DNA from: Fomitopsis serialis
Lineage: Eukaryota; Basidiomycota; Agaricomycetes; Polyporales; Fomitopsidaceae
Assembly (NCBI RefSeq): GCF_022376445.1
Contig: NW_025955241.1
Location: 1 to 51,647 of the forward strand
DNA: 51,647 nucleotides
Reading direction: 5' to 3'
Shown here: positions 1 through 10,811 of the stretch, in pieces
Layout of the letters: every line of letters starts with the position of its first letter
Position numbering within the stretch: position 1 is the stretch's first letter
Made by a program: the position numbers and the translations under genes
Notes under the pieces: generated by a model
Seen by the model: only the letters and a program-made list of their open reading frames with translations
Told to the model about the DNA's origin: nothing
Databases searched by the model: none

Positions 1-1134
1 CCTCAATATATTGGACAATAGCGAAACTCAGAACCAGTGGCTTTATATGACAAGCTTGGGCTTGCAATGCTTTCCATCCCTGCAGCAAGCGCGCACGACG
101 CTCGCGGTTAACATGGGTTCCTCATGGAGCGATGATGAAAGTTTCGGTGGATGCCTGGACAATCCAAAGCAATGGACATTTAATGCGATGCTCGCAAAGT
201 ACCGATTGTAGGACTCTGCACTCGTTGACTTCGACAGTGTACTGCCATACGGAGGACAGTTGTATAATGGACTCGGATAGCAGATTTTGTCCACTTAAGT
301 TGTCACATTTATCAAGTAACAGAAGTGTGCTCAAGTTTGTACATACTCGGATTATAAACCTTGTTGCGTACGCGTGCATAATGCAGTAGTATCCACCCCT
401 CCTCCGGATCCCCGTCCTCCTCGCTGCAAAGGTATTTGACACTGCCACCGCAGCTCACGCTTCCACCCAACTCGAACACGTATGTGGGCGCCATTTCGCT
501 CGCGGGTTAGGACGCTTGACAGGGATGCCAGTGCATGTCTTGCATCTCCGGGAGTCCATATTCAGGCCGGCTCACACCACTTTACTTGCTCATCCTAGTA
601 TGGGCCCGTTGGCCTTGAGTTGGGACTTCCCGCGTGGGAAGTTGCATTGACACGGTGAAGGAGTTCCGCATCCAGAAGATGCTCTCTATATATCACCGTT
701 CCGTACCACCATAGGAAGTGGATTCTCCCTTAGACTTGGCCTATGGGAACAGAAAAACATTGACTTTGGGGCGGCCATCACACAGTATGTACCCTCAGTG
801 GCATCACTTCGCTTCCTCGACCGCCGATGGCATCGTCGACACAGGAGGATAGGACATTGTGCTGAAGCTTCGACTATAGGCACTGTCAGCCTCCGGCGAT
901 ATCGGGCTTCTCCAAACATGCATCGCTGAAGTGTCTCCCTCACACACAGACGAAGACGCATACGCATGTTCGGAAGAGACCGACGAGGCCGCATGTACTC
1001 GTCTTTTGACTGTGAATCGGCCGCGCATCCGCCATCCAGTTCGGCCAGAGGATCCAATACAAGGTATAGGTTCATAGAGGGAGTGACTGCAATAAGTTAT
1101 ACCACAAGCATCCAGTCATAGCTGGATTCCGAGG
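1..1134. other. No recognisable gene (left edge)
   Basis: Only short overlapping open frames of about 60 to 130 codons on both strands. None shows a family motif, a plausible splice series or coding-like composition. The 3' end of the DUF6593-like gene abuts this stretch on the right. Confidence 0.5.
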
Positions 1135-2000
1135 TCAGACCGTGAGAGTCATTTTGCGCTCGACGACCAGCGCCGAGAGTACGATATGGTCGAAGAGCTG
1201 GTGGCGGTGCCCATCTGGGAACACGGTCAACGTCGCGTTTGGGAGCGGCGGCGACGCGTCCAGAGGTGGTGGGACGAAGGACGCTAGCTGATGGGAAGCT
1301 GCGTCCGAGCACTGGATCGACTCGTCGACGGACGTTTCTGGAAAGAGAGGAAAATGCACGTACGATGCACATTCGAGACCCGTCATCAAGCTTGGTACGG
1401 CAGTCCCAGCGAAGTTCGACAGTCTCGTATCGCCACGTGAAGAGCTCCTTTGAGGGCTGTGAGTAGGACAGAGATGAGACGACGTGTATCAAGACATACG
1501 CGGAAGCGAGCATCGCTTGTTAGGATGTTCTTCAAACGGGTCGAATGATTCCCGATTGAAATGGTGGCACGGCTATGGGTAATTCCCAACCTGGTCACAG
1601 CATCAGATGGGTAGGCCCTTTTTGGCCACGGAAGGTCGCTTCACTTACTCGAACTCGCCAATAAACTCCCCCTCTGCGTCTGAGCCTCGATATAGTGACG
1701 TCACGTAGGACAACGGGGCGAAGGGGTTGAGGTTGAGCGCGACGGAGATGAAGTAGAGTGCCCCACGACCAGGGTCTACTGAACGCGGCGGAACGAGCAG
1801 CATAGACTTCATGTTCCAGGACATGAACTCATATGTGAGGGGCTTGTTCGGCCGTTCGATGTGGACATATCTGGTGAGCGGATACTTATGAGCCACTAGT
1901 CCTGCAAGTTCTAGATCGTCTCGGGTTACTTACCGCGGCGGTTGAGTTGCGACATGCACTCGCCGTGATGATCGTATGGACGAGGCGGCTCGGGAGGCAT
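1135..2000 (-). CDS. DUF6593-like (tubby-type fold) basidiomycete protein
   Basis: Unknown function; I recognise the layout of a basidiomycete protein family usually called DUF6593-like. The supported minus-strand exons are about 1897-1649, 1590-1500, 1456-1364 and 1287-1135, with GT..AG introns of 58, 43 and 76 nt. They join in frame to give blocks such as LVPPRSVDPGRGALYFISV, SYVTSLYRG, GEFIGEFELGITHSRATISI, WDCRTKLDDGSRMCI and ATLTVFPDGHRHQLFDHI, and a C-terminus VERKMTLTV before TGA at 1137-1135. The N-terminus is uncertain. An ATG at 2000-1998 opens MPPEPPRPYDHHGECMSQ, a proline-rich start typical of such proteins, but joining it to the core needs an intron of only 32 to 38 nt, so another upstream exon is possible. 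No signal peptide or membrane segment is visible in the core. The family name comes from memory of sequence pattern; the gene call itself is firmer. Confidence 0.62.
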
Positions 2001-2797
2001 ACCTGTTCTTTCAATTAGATGACTGGATTGTACGCCGCCTGAAGAAAGGTGTTCACTCCGGAGGTTCGACGTCCCCCACAGAGGCCTGCTCGTCGCTGAA
2101 CGGATCCACTGCTTGAAGTGCCGTGAGCAACGTTACACAACCTGGTAATCTTGCAGGCCTGAACTCACCAGTCGCGCCGTCTATGATCATATCTCGCAAT
2201 CAAGTCGTAGATAGCAGCATTGCTGGTGCGCGAGCGGCCGCTGGCTGTACACCTGCGGATGATGGGCTCCGAAAGAGGCAGCTACAGGCGCGTTGCGCGC
2301 CAGCCACCAGTGCGCCGCCAACGCGCCGCGCGATGTTCCTTGCGCGCCTGCCAGTGCCAGCAGCGCGTCGCCTCAGCTTGTTCAAATCTCCAAGTCTGTC
2401 CCCGAAGTCGCCTTCCAACGACCGGCCTCATCGTATCGGCCAGCGTATTCTACCTAGGAAAGGCTAGCCCCGTCATATACCTCGTCCGAGACTGCTTTAC
2501 CCAAATCGGTGCGGACAGTGCACTCTCACCCAATTGTCTCTACCCGCTCACGCGTCTCATCAATAGACACACTCGCAAGAGTCATCAAAGCTGGATATAG
2601 GGGGTCAAGCTTCAAGCTCCAAAGGCTAAGACAATTGCTTTGGCCTCCTGGGACGTCCCGTCAGACGCCGTCGCCCTGTGGCTTCCGTCAAAGGTTTCGC
2701 CTTCACATAAGTCCAAGCAGATGCACCCCCGCCACCCACTTCTCCTTTCCTGCTCATAGCATCTGTGGAGGTTGTCTGCCAGTGGATTGACCAGCCC
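2001..2797. other. Intergenic region, no gene seen
   Basis: This lies between two divergently arranged genes and probably holds both promoters. Short open frames on both strands (2123-2600) are low-complexity, rich in Ala and Arg, and match nothing I know. The first exon of the DUF6593-like gene could lie at the left end. Confidence 0.45.
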
Positions 2798-4057
2798 ATG
2801 CCTCTTGTCTTTGCCGAGCCTCCCATCTCGCTCTCCACGGCGCACTCGCTGGCGGCCTTCTTCGCTGGATCCTACGTCGGCTCCTTGTATCTCTCGAAGA
2901 ATGCCCGACTCTCGTTCAAGCAGGGCAGCATCAAGCTGAAGCAAGGCCAGCAGCGCACCAAGGAGCAGGAAGAACGATGGAGGGACGACCCGGCCGTGAT
3001 ACGTGCGCGGCTTGCAGCGGCTAGCCTGAGCACGCTCGCTAGTTGTGCAACGATGGTGGGGCTGGTGTGGAAGCTATTGAGGTGGACGTCAGAGGTGAGT
3101 ACTAGCTGGTTGCTCCCAAGACTAAGCCTGACAATTGTGCATAGGCGTTCCCTATTGCGCTGGAGACGACGCTTGCTAGGCTAGGCTTCGACATACCGAC
3201 CCCATGGTCCGAGCTCGTCCTTCCATGCCTTGTTACCCCTACACTCTTCTTTGGGCCTCTCTATGCGTACTGGTTGGCGGGCTCGCTGCCCTTACAACGA
3301 AATTGGAGTTGGAGGTGTAGCGTGCTGCCACTATTCACAACCTGGCAGAGCGTTCGAAACTACGTGGTGGTAAGCTGCTACGCCTTTTCCTATAGGCGGT
3401 GAGGCTCTAATGTTTGCTTTGACGTAGGGGCCGATAACCGAAGAGATCGTCTTCCGTTCGTGTGCATTGGCTGTCTATCACCTGGCCGGCGCGCCGCGAG
3501 CGAAGATGATCTTCCTCACACCTTGGTTGTTCGGTTTGGGTGAGTGCCCTAAGCTTAGCTACCCCTCCTATCTGTTCACGCGCTTTTGCGCTAGCTCACG
3601 TCCACCACGCTTGGGACACGTACAACCGATATGGGCGCACCAAAGCTGCAGCGAAGCATGCGATCATCGCCACACGTAGGTCAAAGACGCTTGTTGCTTG
3701 GTCTCGGCACTAACCGGTCCATAGTCTTCCAGACGTCTTACACATCCCTCTTCGGATTCCACACCGCATTCCTATTCCTTCGCACGGGCTCCCTGATTCC
3801 TCCCGTCACCGCCCACATCTTCTGCAACATCATGGGCCTCCCGCAGATTGGCACGCAGATGGCCATGTTTCCGCATCGCCGGAAAGGTAAGCACTTCATG
3901 TCCTTTCCCGCAAGCCACCCATTCATATTGGATCCGCATAGCTATCAAGTTCGCATACCTACTCGGCATCGCTGGATACATTTACACTATGAGCAGGTGG
4001 ACGCTGGCGCCCGAGTGTCTCTACTGGAGCTCCGTCGACACCATCGCTATGTTTTGA
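2798..4057 (+). CDS. RCE1: CAAX prenyl protease 2 (Rce1 family)
   Basis: ER-membrane intramembrane endopeptidase that removes the last three residues (-aaX) of farnesylated or geranylgeranylated CAAX proteins such as Ras and Rho GTPases and fungal lipopeptide pheromones. Exons 2798-3094, 3145-3369, 3428-3539, 3595-3675, 3725-3886 and 3942-4057 join through short GT..AG introns into about 330 residues, normal for the family. The diagnostic CPBP motifs are present: EEIVFRS (E179, E180, R184), FGLAHVHH (H213) and HIFCN (H269, N273), matching the EExxxR, FxxxH and HxxxN catalytic positions. Several hydrophobic segments fit a polytopic protein. I chose the ATG at 2798 (MPLVFAEPP); an in-frame GTG lies upstream at 2765. 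Intact ICMT-type genes, which act one step later in the same pathway, lie about 6 and 11 kb downstream. Confidence 0.93.
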
Positions 4058-4816
4058 ATATCACCATCCTGATGCGGACATCAGGAGGGTTCGGACTAGG
4101 TCATGGATTGTATTTGTATTGTTTTCTGTTGCGCTCTCGTCGTCTCATCACCTTGTGTGAACTCAATGTCATGCTTAGGTCCCACAAACTATGAGTGAAC
4201 TTCAACGTAGTGAAGTATCAAGATGTGGCTGCCGAGTTGACGTCGAACTTGAACGCGTCAACGCCGTCATTCGTACCTCGTCGAGTTAATGCGAATGATA
4301 CGGTTCGCAGTCGACTACCCTCGCGAAGACCTGCTTTCCCGGGCCGACGGCAACCCATCGCAGGTTTACAGCATGTATGAGCAGGTATGAGCTTGCATGA
4401 TCTATCGTGTCGGTGTAGCCCGGCTAGCCCGGGCCGCCACTGATCAAGCATCCCCGCGATTTGCGGACCGGCACGTCTCTCCGTTCATGTTCCGTCGCGA
4501 CCGTCATAAGTACGGCCCACTCCTGGCCCACTCTCAGCGAACTGACCCACTGCAAATGACAAAAGTGGTCGGCTGACTTTCTTTAGTAAGCTTGTTTCTT
4601 GTCCAGCTCAGATTCAACGTTGAGCACTTCGTTGATCTTTGGCATGCTACAGCTTGCAGTGCACGTGGATGGGATGGTACCGGTGTCTTACTACGTGCCC
4701 AAGCCACATGCATACTCAAGCCTCAGATGGGCAACAGATCAATTTGGGATAACGGTATAGACATCGCAGGATACCAACGCGTCGGCTTGCCGGGCCGCCC
4801 TGAAAGCCTCCAGTCT
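4058..4816. other. Intergenic region upstream of AKR copy 1
   Basis: No gene is apparent. The right end (about 4758-4877) is the promoter of the first aldo-keto reductase and is clearly related to 8423-8531 upstream of the second copy, so the duplicated unit begins near 4758. Confidence 0.5.
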
Positions 4817-4824
4817 TTATAAGA
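4817..4824 (+). promoter_or_regulatory. TATA box of AKR copy 1
   Basis: TTTATAAGAG lies about 55 nt before the ATG. The surrounding block (GCCAACGCGTCGGCTTG-like, then GGGCCGCCCTGAAAGCCTC) is shared with the promoter of copy 2, so the control region was duplicated with the gene. Confidence 0.6.
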
Positions 4825-4877
4825 GTGCACCGACACAGGAACCCGACATTCCTGCTTCTCTGACTATCGCAGCAGCA

Positions 4878-6216
4878 ATGTCGATCCCCACAGTCAAGCT
4901 CAACAACGGCGTCGAAATCCCCATTCTCGGGCTTGGTGCGTGCACATATCATAGGTGGACGAAGTAGTACTCATCCGGGGTAACAGGTACATGGCAGTCG
5001 AAGCCCAACGAGGTTGCGAAAGCTGTCGAGCACGCACTGAAGGAGGTGGGCTACAGGCATATCGACTGTGCATGGTGCGTGCTATGGCGTTCGTTTGGTG
5101 TGAGTGCTCAGCTGACGCGACGCGCAGGGCGTATGGGAACGAGAAGGAAGTCGGCGAGGGGATCCGCAAGTCCGGCGTTCCGCGCTCCGAGATATTTGTG
5201 AGCGCGTCTCGCCATTACAGATGAACTCGTGGTACTGAACTTTCTCCTAGATCACCAGCAAGTTATGGTCCACGCATCACCAACGCGTCGAGGCGGCGCT
5301 CGATGAGTCGCTGGCGAACCTCGGCACTGATTATCTCGACCTTTACTTGATCCACTGGCCGGTCCTTCTCAACCCGAATGGTAACCACCCGAACTTCCCT
5401 ACGCTCCCTGACGGCAAGCGGGATGTCCTCTATGATTGGAAGGTCAAGGACACCTGGGCTCAGATGGAAGCTGTCCTGAAGAAGGGTACGAACCGTCGTC
5501 TCTCAGGCTTCCGCGCAGCATTACGAATCCTCACCCTTCGCATGCAGGGAAGGTCAGAGCCATCGGAGTGTCCAATGTCTCCAAGCGCATCCTCGAGACG
5601 GAAATCCTTCCATATGCCACTGTTGTCCCTGCCGTGAACCAGGTACGTAACGCTGCCCCGAACTGGGGAGCTGGACTTGACGAATCATGTCGTTCTCAAT
5701 AGCTCGAGATCCACCTGTACAACCCGCAACACAACCTTCTCGAGTACCTCTTGTCCAAGGGCATCGTCCCCCAGGCATATTCCCCGCTCGGCTCGACTAA
5801 CTCGCCCTTGCTGAGCGACGAGACGGCCTCAGAGATCGCAAGCAAGCACGGCCTGCAGACGGCGGATGTTCTCCTCGGCTACCTTGGTGAGTGAAGAAGT
5901 TGTCTGTTCTGATACTGGACGCGGAAGCTGATCGAGCACCCAGTGGCGAAGAACATCATAACACTGCCTAAGTCGGTAACCCCAGCACGCATTGCATCCA
6001 ATTACACCGGTGCGCTTGCGGCCGCGTCCAAGCTGACCAAAGAAGATATCGAGAAGCTGGACGGCGTTGCTGCGTCCGGCAAGCAGAAGCGGTGGGTATC
6101 TGAGTGCTGTATTGTCCATATCTTGATGCATTGTCCTGACCTCCCTCCGTAGGCTCATCACTCCACCGTGGCCTGTCGATCTCGGTTTCGAGAACTGGCC
6201 GGGACAAACACCCTGA
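4878..6216 (+). CDS. Aldo-keto reductase, copy 1 (intact)
   Basis: NAD(P)H-dependent oxidoreductase of the aldo-keto reductase superfamily, closest in pattern to fungal glycerol dehydrogenase/aldehyde reductase (GCY1-like, AKR3-type) enzymes; likely cytosolic, substrate unknown. Eight exons (4878-4935, 4987-5074, 5128-5197, 5251-5485, 5548-5642, 5703-5886, 5944-6091, 6153-6216) join to 313 residues, the usual (alpha/beta)8-barrel length. The catalytic tetrad is complete: D46 (GYRHIDCAW), Y51 (AYGNEKEVG), K76 (ITSKLW) and H107 (LYLIHWP). The motifs GVSNVS, VPAVNQLEIHLYNPQ and LPKSVTPARI, the last in the cofactor-binding part, are also present. All introns are 51 to 62 nt. A second copy with the same exon plan begins 3.65 kb downstream, but that copy is frameshifted. 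A convergent, broken ICMT-like sequence lies just downstream. Confidence 0.92.
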
Positions 6217-6417
6217 GTGCGTGATGACGTAGTATTGCGGCTATCGATAGTCAGACAGCAAACGTGACGGTGAAGGCATTCTGCATAGGCGAAGCGATAT
6301 CCCATCAGTATAACGGAAAGAACTGACAGGAATGGGGGAAGCACGAGAATAACGATGACATTATCATAACGCCACGACGGTGTTCTGTCCAATACGTCAG
6401 ATGTTCGAATACGTAAG

Positions 6418-6456
6418 TACGGGACCCAGGGCTACGGGACCCAGTGCTACGGGACC
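6418..6456. repeat. 15-bp tandem repeat, about three units
   Basis: The unit ACGGGACCCAGNGCT occurs twice in full and then as ACGGGACCCT. It falls where the C-terminal codons of the degraded ICMT copy should be. The intact copy at 10037-10811 has the sequence only once, so the repeat arose after the duplication. Confidence 0.8.
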
Positions 6457-6459
6457 CTC

Positions 6460-6780
6460 CTTGCATACTTACACCTCCCACTCTTCGCAAAACTGCCTCT
6501 TCCGAGATTTTCGGCCGGTCTTCCTCGCGCGACGTTCGAACGTCATGCTATACACAGCATCACGTGTTAGGACCGGCAGCCCGGCGTACAAACTTGCCGC
6601 GGTCCCGGCGGGCGTCTGGGGCGCACTCCCGCACCCACAAACCAGCCACCAGCTTGCCACAGCTTGCCACCAGCCACGGCGCGCATGAACCCGAGGCCGA
6701 CCAGGCTGAGTGGCTCTGAGGCGGGTGGCGCACGACGTCGTAGCCGTACCAGCCGGTTGCCGTGGAGCCCGGTGAGCTTG
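6460..6780 (-). pseudogene. Remnant of ICMT-family methyltransferase (copy 1)
   Basis: On the minus strand, fragments in different frames match the second exon of the intact ICMT at 10037-10811. They are a stretch like GWYGYDVVRHPP (from the SAM-binding RHPSY region), LSLVGLGFMRAVAG, and QFCEEWEV near the end, where a stop interrupts WEAYARRV. Frameshifts, a small tandem duplication (repeated AGCTTGCCAC near 6650-6675) and the 15-bp repeat at the 3' end disrupt it. The first exon and the N-terminal half are not detectable. Its position, convergent to the AKR stop, mirrors copy 2, so it is a decayed duplicate and not an independent insertion. Confidence 0.82.
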
Positions 6781-8481
6781 GAGCCTCGGACGGCCCCTTG
6801 CTTGTGCGCGCCGACCCTGATCCAAATGGCAACCAAAACGCATTTTAGATTAAATTGAGCAGCCCCCTCGGAGGAGTGGAGCATGAGTCGGGTTCCGAGT
6901 CGTACATAGATCATCCGCGTTATCACAGTCTTGGCCTGATCAGTCCGTTGTCTCGGTCATTTTCCTAATATGATAGATCGCTCGAGCTTTTGGCTTGCTC
7001 TGCAGCACGCAGAGTAAGTTAGCCGGTCGCTGACGTATCCGAGGGCCGACTCAAGTAAGTACTCAGGGACCAGTGACATGGATCCAAAATGTGTCAGCGC
7101 TCGACGTCGTGCGGTGGCTACAGCTTTAAATTTCAAGGGAGGTCAATGCAGCCAACGACGTATGTCCTTGTCATGCGCAATTAATCGATACTGAGATGTG
7201 TTGCGCACTGTATGCACATACCTTCACGAAACTCCGTTTGTTTCAATGTGTGAGCGAGGGCGATGAACAGTACCTCGTAGGCGTCTACAAGTATGTTCAA
7301 CTCGAGTCGTTTGCACGACGGTGGCATCGTAACCGATACAGGACCAATGTGAGAGCAAAGGCATCGCCGTGGCGGTCAGCACGACGACCTTCTGCTTCAC
7401 ATATGACTTGTATTTCTCATTCATGACGGGCGAGCACCGACTTCAGAATACGGCAGGCTAACGGTACACAGCCCAGAGCATGCCATAAAGATAACGGTAC
7501 TAATCATATGGGCACCGACAGTGGGGCCGTCAAGTAGTAGAAGGGGCAGGCGGCGAGTACGGTGTTCTCGCAGAGAACAGAACGAAATAGGTCGATATGA
7601 AGACAGGCAGCACTCCACCAGTGAATTACAATCAGCTCTAGCACTTCACTCGTCCACAGAAGTTCTCACGCTGGCCTAGTGCAACTTCCTTCGCAAGCCT
7701 CGCACGCAGTTTTACTATTCCATTCTTTCCTCGCGGCAATGCACTCAGGGTCGATATAATAAGTAAGGCTTCACCCGCACGGTGCAGACACCCTCAAACC
7801 TACTAACGCACGAGGCCAGCACCCGGTCCCGGCGCTACTATGAGCAACATCGCGCTTCTCGGAGTAGGAGCCCTCCGAGTACTATTGACCAATGCTACAT
7901 GAGGCCGAAACGCAATCGGTTGAGCAGTGAGTAGTACTACCAACCCCTTGAGTTAGTTGACTGCCAACTCGTCCGAAAGTACCGCGACATTGTACCAGAG
8001 AGCATGCCAGTGGGCAGTACTGGTCAGTAATTTTCTGATATTTCGCGCTCATCGGGCTAAGCCTTATCTGTTCAAGTCGGTCTCAGGGTGTGCAACAAAG
8101 CACCATCGGCACGATGCAGAAGGATGTTCGTCGCTACGCCACGTCACTGCAATATCCGCAATTGTCGTACGGATATGGCATCGCAGTGAGTCGGCCTTTC
8201 TTTTTGACATTCTACCCGGATCGGCAGAACGTAGTTTTGCTGATGCAACAGATCGCTTTGGATAATGGAACAAACTATGGCGTAGGGGGGACCCCCCCGA
8301 ATCGACCCCTGCGCCAAAGGAAGCGATAACCGAGTTAGCCGAGCCCTGTTGGGAAGGTCCCCATCCCAAACAGGCAACTCCCTGAAATCGGGGGCTCACC
8401 GAAACATCGCTCCGCCACAGGATGGACATCGCAAAATGCCAACGCGTCGGCTTGTCGGGCCGCCCTGAAAGCCTCACAGTA
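6781..8481. other. Spacer between the two AKR/ICMT units, no gene seen
   Basis: Only short open frames. The left part (to about 6900) may contain further unrecognisable ICMT debris; the right part from about 8423 is the duplicated AKR promoter. The middle 1.4 kb shows no motif I can name. Confidence 0.5.
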
Positions 8482-8488
8482 TATATAA
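8482..8488 (+). promoter_or_regulatory. TATA box of AKR copy 2
   Basis: TATATAAGAG lies about 45 nt before the ATG, in a block homologous to the copy 1 promoter. The element has diverged slightly from TTTATAAGAG in copy 1 but remains a good TATA box, so the frameshifted copy may still be transcribed. Confidence 0.6.
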
Positions 8489-8531
8489 GAGGGCACCGAC
8501 GAAGAAAATTGACATTCCATCTTCTCCAGCA

Positions 8532-9875
8532 ATGTCAGCAGCAATGTCGTGCCCCTCCGTCAAACTCAACAACGGCGTCGAAATGCCCATCCTTGGTCTT
8601 GGTACGTGCATAGATTCTTATAGCTGGACGAATACTCATTCAGACTAACAGGTACATGGAAGTCCAAGCCAAACGAAGTCACGAATGCCGTCGAGACGGC
8701 GGTGAAGGAGAAGGGCTACAGGCACATCGACTGTGCATGGTACGTGCTGTGGCGCTCGTTCTGTGTGAGTACTTTGCTGACGAGATGCGCAGGGCATACG
8801 GGAACGAGAAGGAAGTCGGCGAGGGCATCCGCAGGTCTGGCGTTCCGCGGTCCGAGATATTTGTGAGCACATCTCGCCATTATAGACAAGCCCGCGATGC
8901 TGAACTTCTGCTCCAAGATCACCAGCAAGTTGTGGTCCATGCACCATCAATGCGTCGAGGAGGCGCTCGACGAGACGCTGGCTAATCTCGGGACTGATTA
9001 TCTCGACCTCTACTTGATCCATTGGCCCGTCCCTCTCAACCCGAACGGCAACCACCCGAGGATCCCTACGCTGCCTGATGGCTCGCGGGACGTCCTCTTC
9101 GACTGGAAGATCAAGGACACCTGGTCTCAGATGGAGACTGTCCTGAAGAAAGGTACGAACCGCCGATCTCATTCCGTGCAGTACAGACTTCTTATCATTG
9201 GCGCGCAGGCAAAGTTAGGGCTATCGGAGTATCGAACGTCTCCAAGCGTATCCTCGAGACGGATATCCTTCCATATGCCACTGTCGTCCCTGCCGTGAAC
9301 CAGGTACGTAACGCTGCCTGGAACTGGGGAGCTGGACTGACGAATCATGCTGTTCTCAATAGCTCGAGATCCACCTATACAACCCGCAACACAACCTTGT
9401 CAACTACCTCAAGTCTAAGGGCATCGTCCCGCAGGCATATTCCCCCTCGGCTCGGTCAACTCACCATTGCTGAGCGACGAGACGGCGTCAGAGATCGCGA
9501 AGAAGCACGGGTTGCAGACGCCAGACGTTCTCCTCGGCTACCTTGGTGAGTGAAGCCGTCTGTGCGCTGACATTGGACGCGCGAAGCTGATCGAACACTC
9601 AGTGGCGAAGGACATTGTGACGCTGCCGAAGTCGGTGACCCCGGCACGCATTGCATCCAACTACAACGGTGCGCTTGCGGCCGCGTCCAATCTGGCCAAA
9701 GAAGATATCGAGAAGCTGGACGGCGTTGCTGCGGCCGGCAAGCAGAGGCGGTGAGTGCCTGTGTGCCGTTGTCCGTTATCCTGATCTATTGTCCTAACCT
9801 TCCTTATATAGGCTCATCATGCAACAATGGTCTGTCGATCTCGGGTTCGAGAACTGGCCGGGACAGACCCCATGA
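8532..9875 (+). pseudogene. Aldo-keto reductase, copy 2 (single-base frameshift)
   Basis: Duplicate of the AKR at 4878-6216 with the same eight-exon plan: 8532-8601, 8652-8739, 8793-8862, 8918-9152, 9209-9303, 9363-9545, 9603-9750, 9812-9875. The start is MSAAMSCPS, four residues longer than copy 1. The catalytic D, Y, K and H are all present. In exon 6 one base is missing within the C-run at 9442-9446, where copy 1 reads TCCCCGCTCGG and this copy TCCCCCTCGG. The frame shifts and meets TGA at 9471-9473, removing the last third including LPKSVTPARI. Past the lesion the original frame is well kept, all splice sites are intact and the final stop is present, so the break is recent, or is an assembly or sequencing error in a homopolymer. 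If it is an error, this is a second active AKR. Confidence 0.85.
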
Positions 9876-10036
9876 GTGTATGCTATGAGTAGGTAGACAG
9901 CAGGCGTGGAGGCATTCCATAGACGACGTGATCTTCCATATGTATAACGCAATGACACTCCAGCGGAGGCACGATAATTTATTTTAACGCCACGACGGCG
10001 CCCTGCCCAACCCAATCATCCACAATATGTCCGATG

Positions 10037-10811
10037 TCAGAAAACGTAAGGAATCCAGAGCCACGGCACCCTCCTCGCATACGCCTCCCACTCTTCCCCA
10101 AACTGCCTCTTCAATATTCGGTCTTCCTCGCGCGAACGCCATGCCATAGACAGCGTCACGTATACCGTAAGCCCGGCGTATATACCTGCCGCAGTCTTCC
10201 CGGCGCGCGTCTGCAGCATCCCGCACTCTTGTACCCATGAGCCAGCCACGGCGTGCATGAACCCGAGGCCGACGAGGCTGAGCGCAGCTGAGATGTAGCT
10301 CGGGTGGCGCACGACGCCGTACCAGCCCTCCTCGACGACCTTTTGTCCGTCGCGGATCGACATCTCGAAGGTGAAGAATCGGCCCATAGTCAGATAACAC
10401 TGGTAGCGGACGAGGGCAGCGAGGGAGCCGACAGCGGAGCTCGCGAGGAAGGCTCGGGAGCAGGTAATTCGGCGCGTGAGGGACAGCGGGCCCCGGACAA
10501 GCGTGCTGAGGATCAGTTTGGAGAGCGGGTGGTTGGGGAAGTGGTCGGCGATAATGACCGCCATTTCTAGGACAGGCGTGACGCATGTCAAGACCTAAGA
10601 TAAACTTTGGTTTGCATCTCCGCCGACAGGGGGCTGGAAAGCGCACCTTCAGAACGATGCTGTGAATGCGCACAGTGGCTGAGAACCACCGTTCGAACGG
10701 TTTGACATCTCGGTGGAGGTCTGGTGTAGCGACCTTCGGTTGAGGTGGGGTCGTTATAGTATAGCCGGATAGTAGACCGGTGAAGAGGAAGGGAATTTTT
10801 GTGAGGGACAT
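10037..10811 (-). CDS. Isoprenylcysteine carboxyl methyltransferase-family protein (copy 2, intact)
   Basis: ICMT/Ste14-type polytopic membrane methyltransferase. The founding enzymes use S-adenosylmethionine to methylate the C-terminal prenylcysteine left after Rce1 cleavage; small substrates are possible for paralogues. Exon 1 is 10811-10647 (55 codons, MSLTKIPFLFTG) and exon 2 is 10594-10037, separated by a 52-nt intron; 240 residues in total, normal for the family. The C-terminal SAM-binding signature EGWYGVVRHPSY (R151, H152, P153, Y155) and the tail FGEEWEAYARRVPWLWIPY are intact, and several hydrophobic stretches lie before them. It is convergent with AKR copy 2, with 161 nt between the stops. 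The exon lengths are identical to those of the paralogue at 15467-16245, so the two share a recent ancestor. Whether this or another locus encodes the main Ste14 cannot be told here. Confidence 0.9.

Noticed and set aside
9984..10811. 275-codon minus frame starting at the ICMT ATG
   Set aside because: It reads through the ICMT intron into the wrong frame; the spliced version restores the family motifs.
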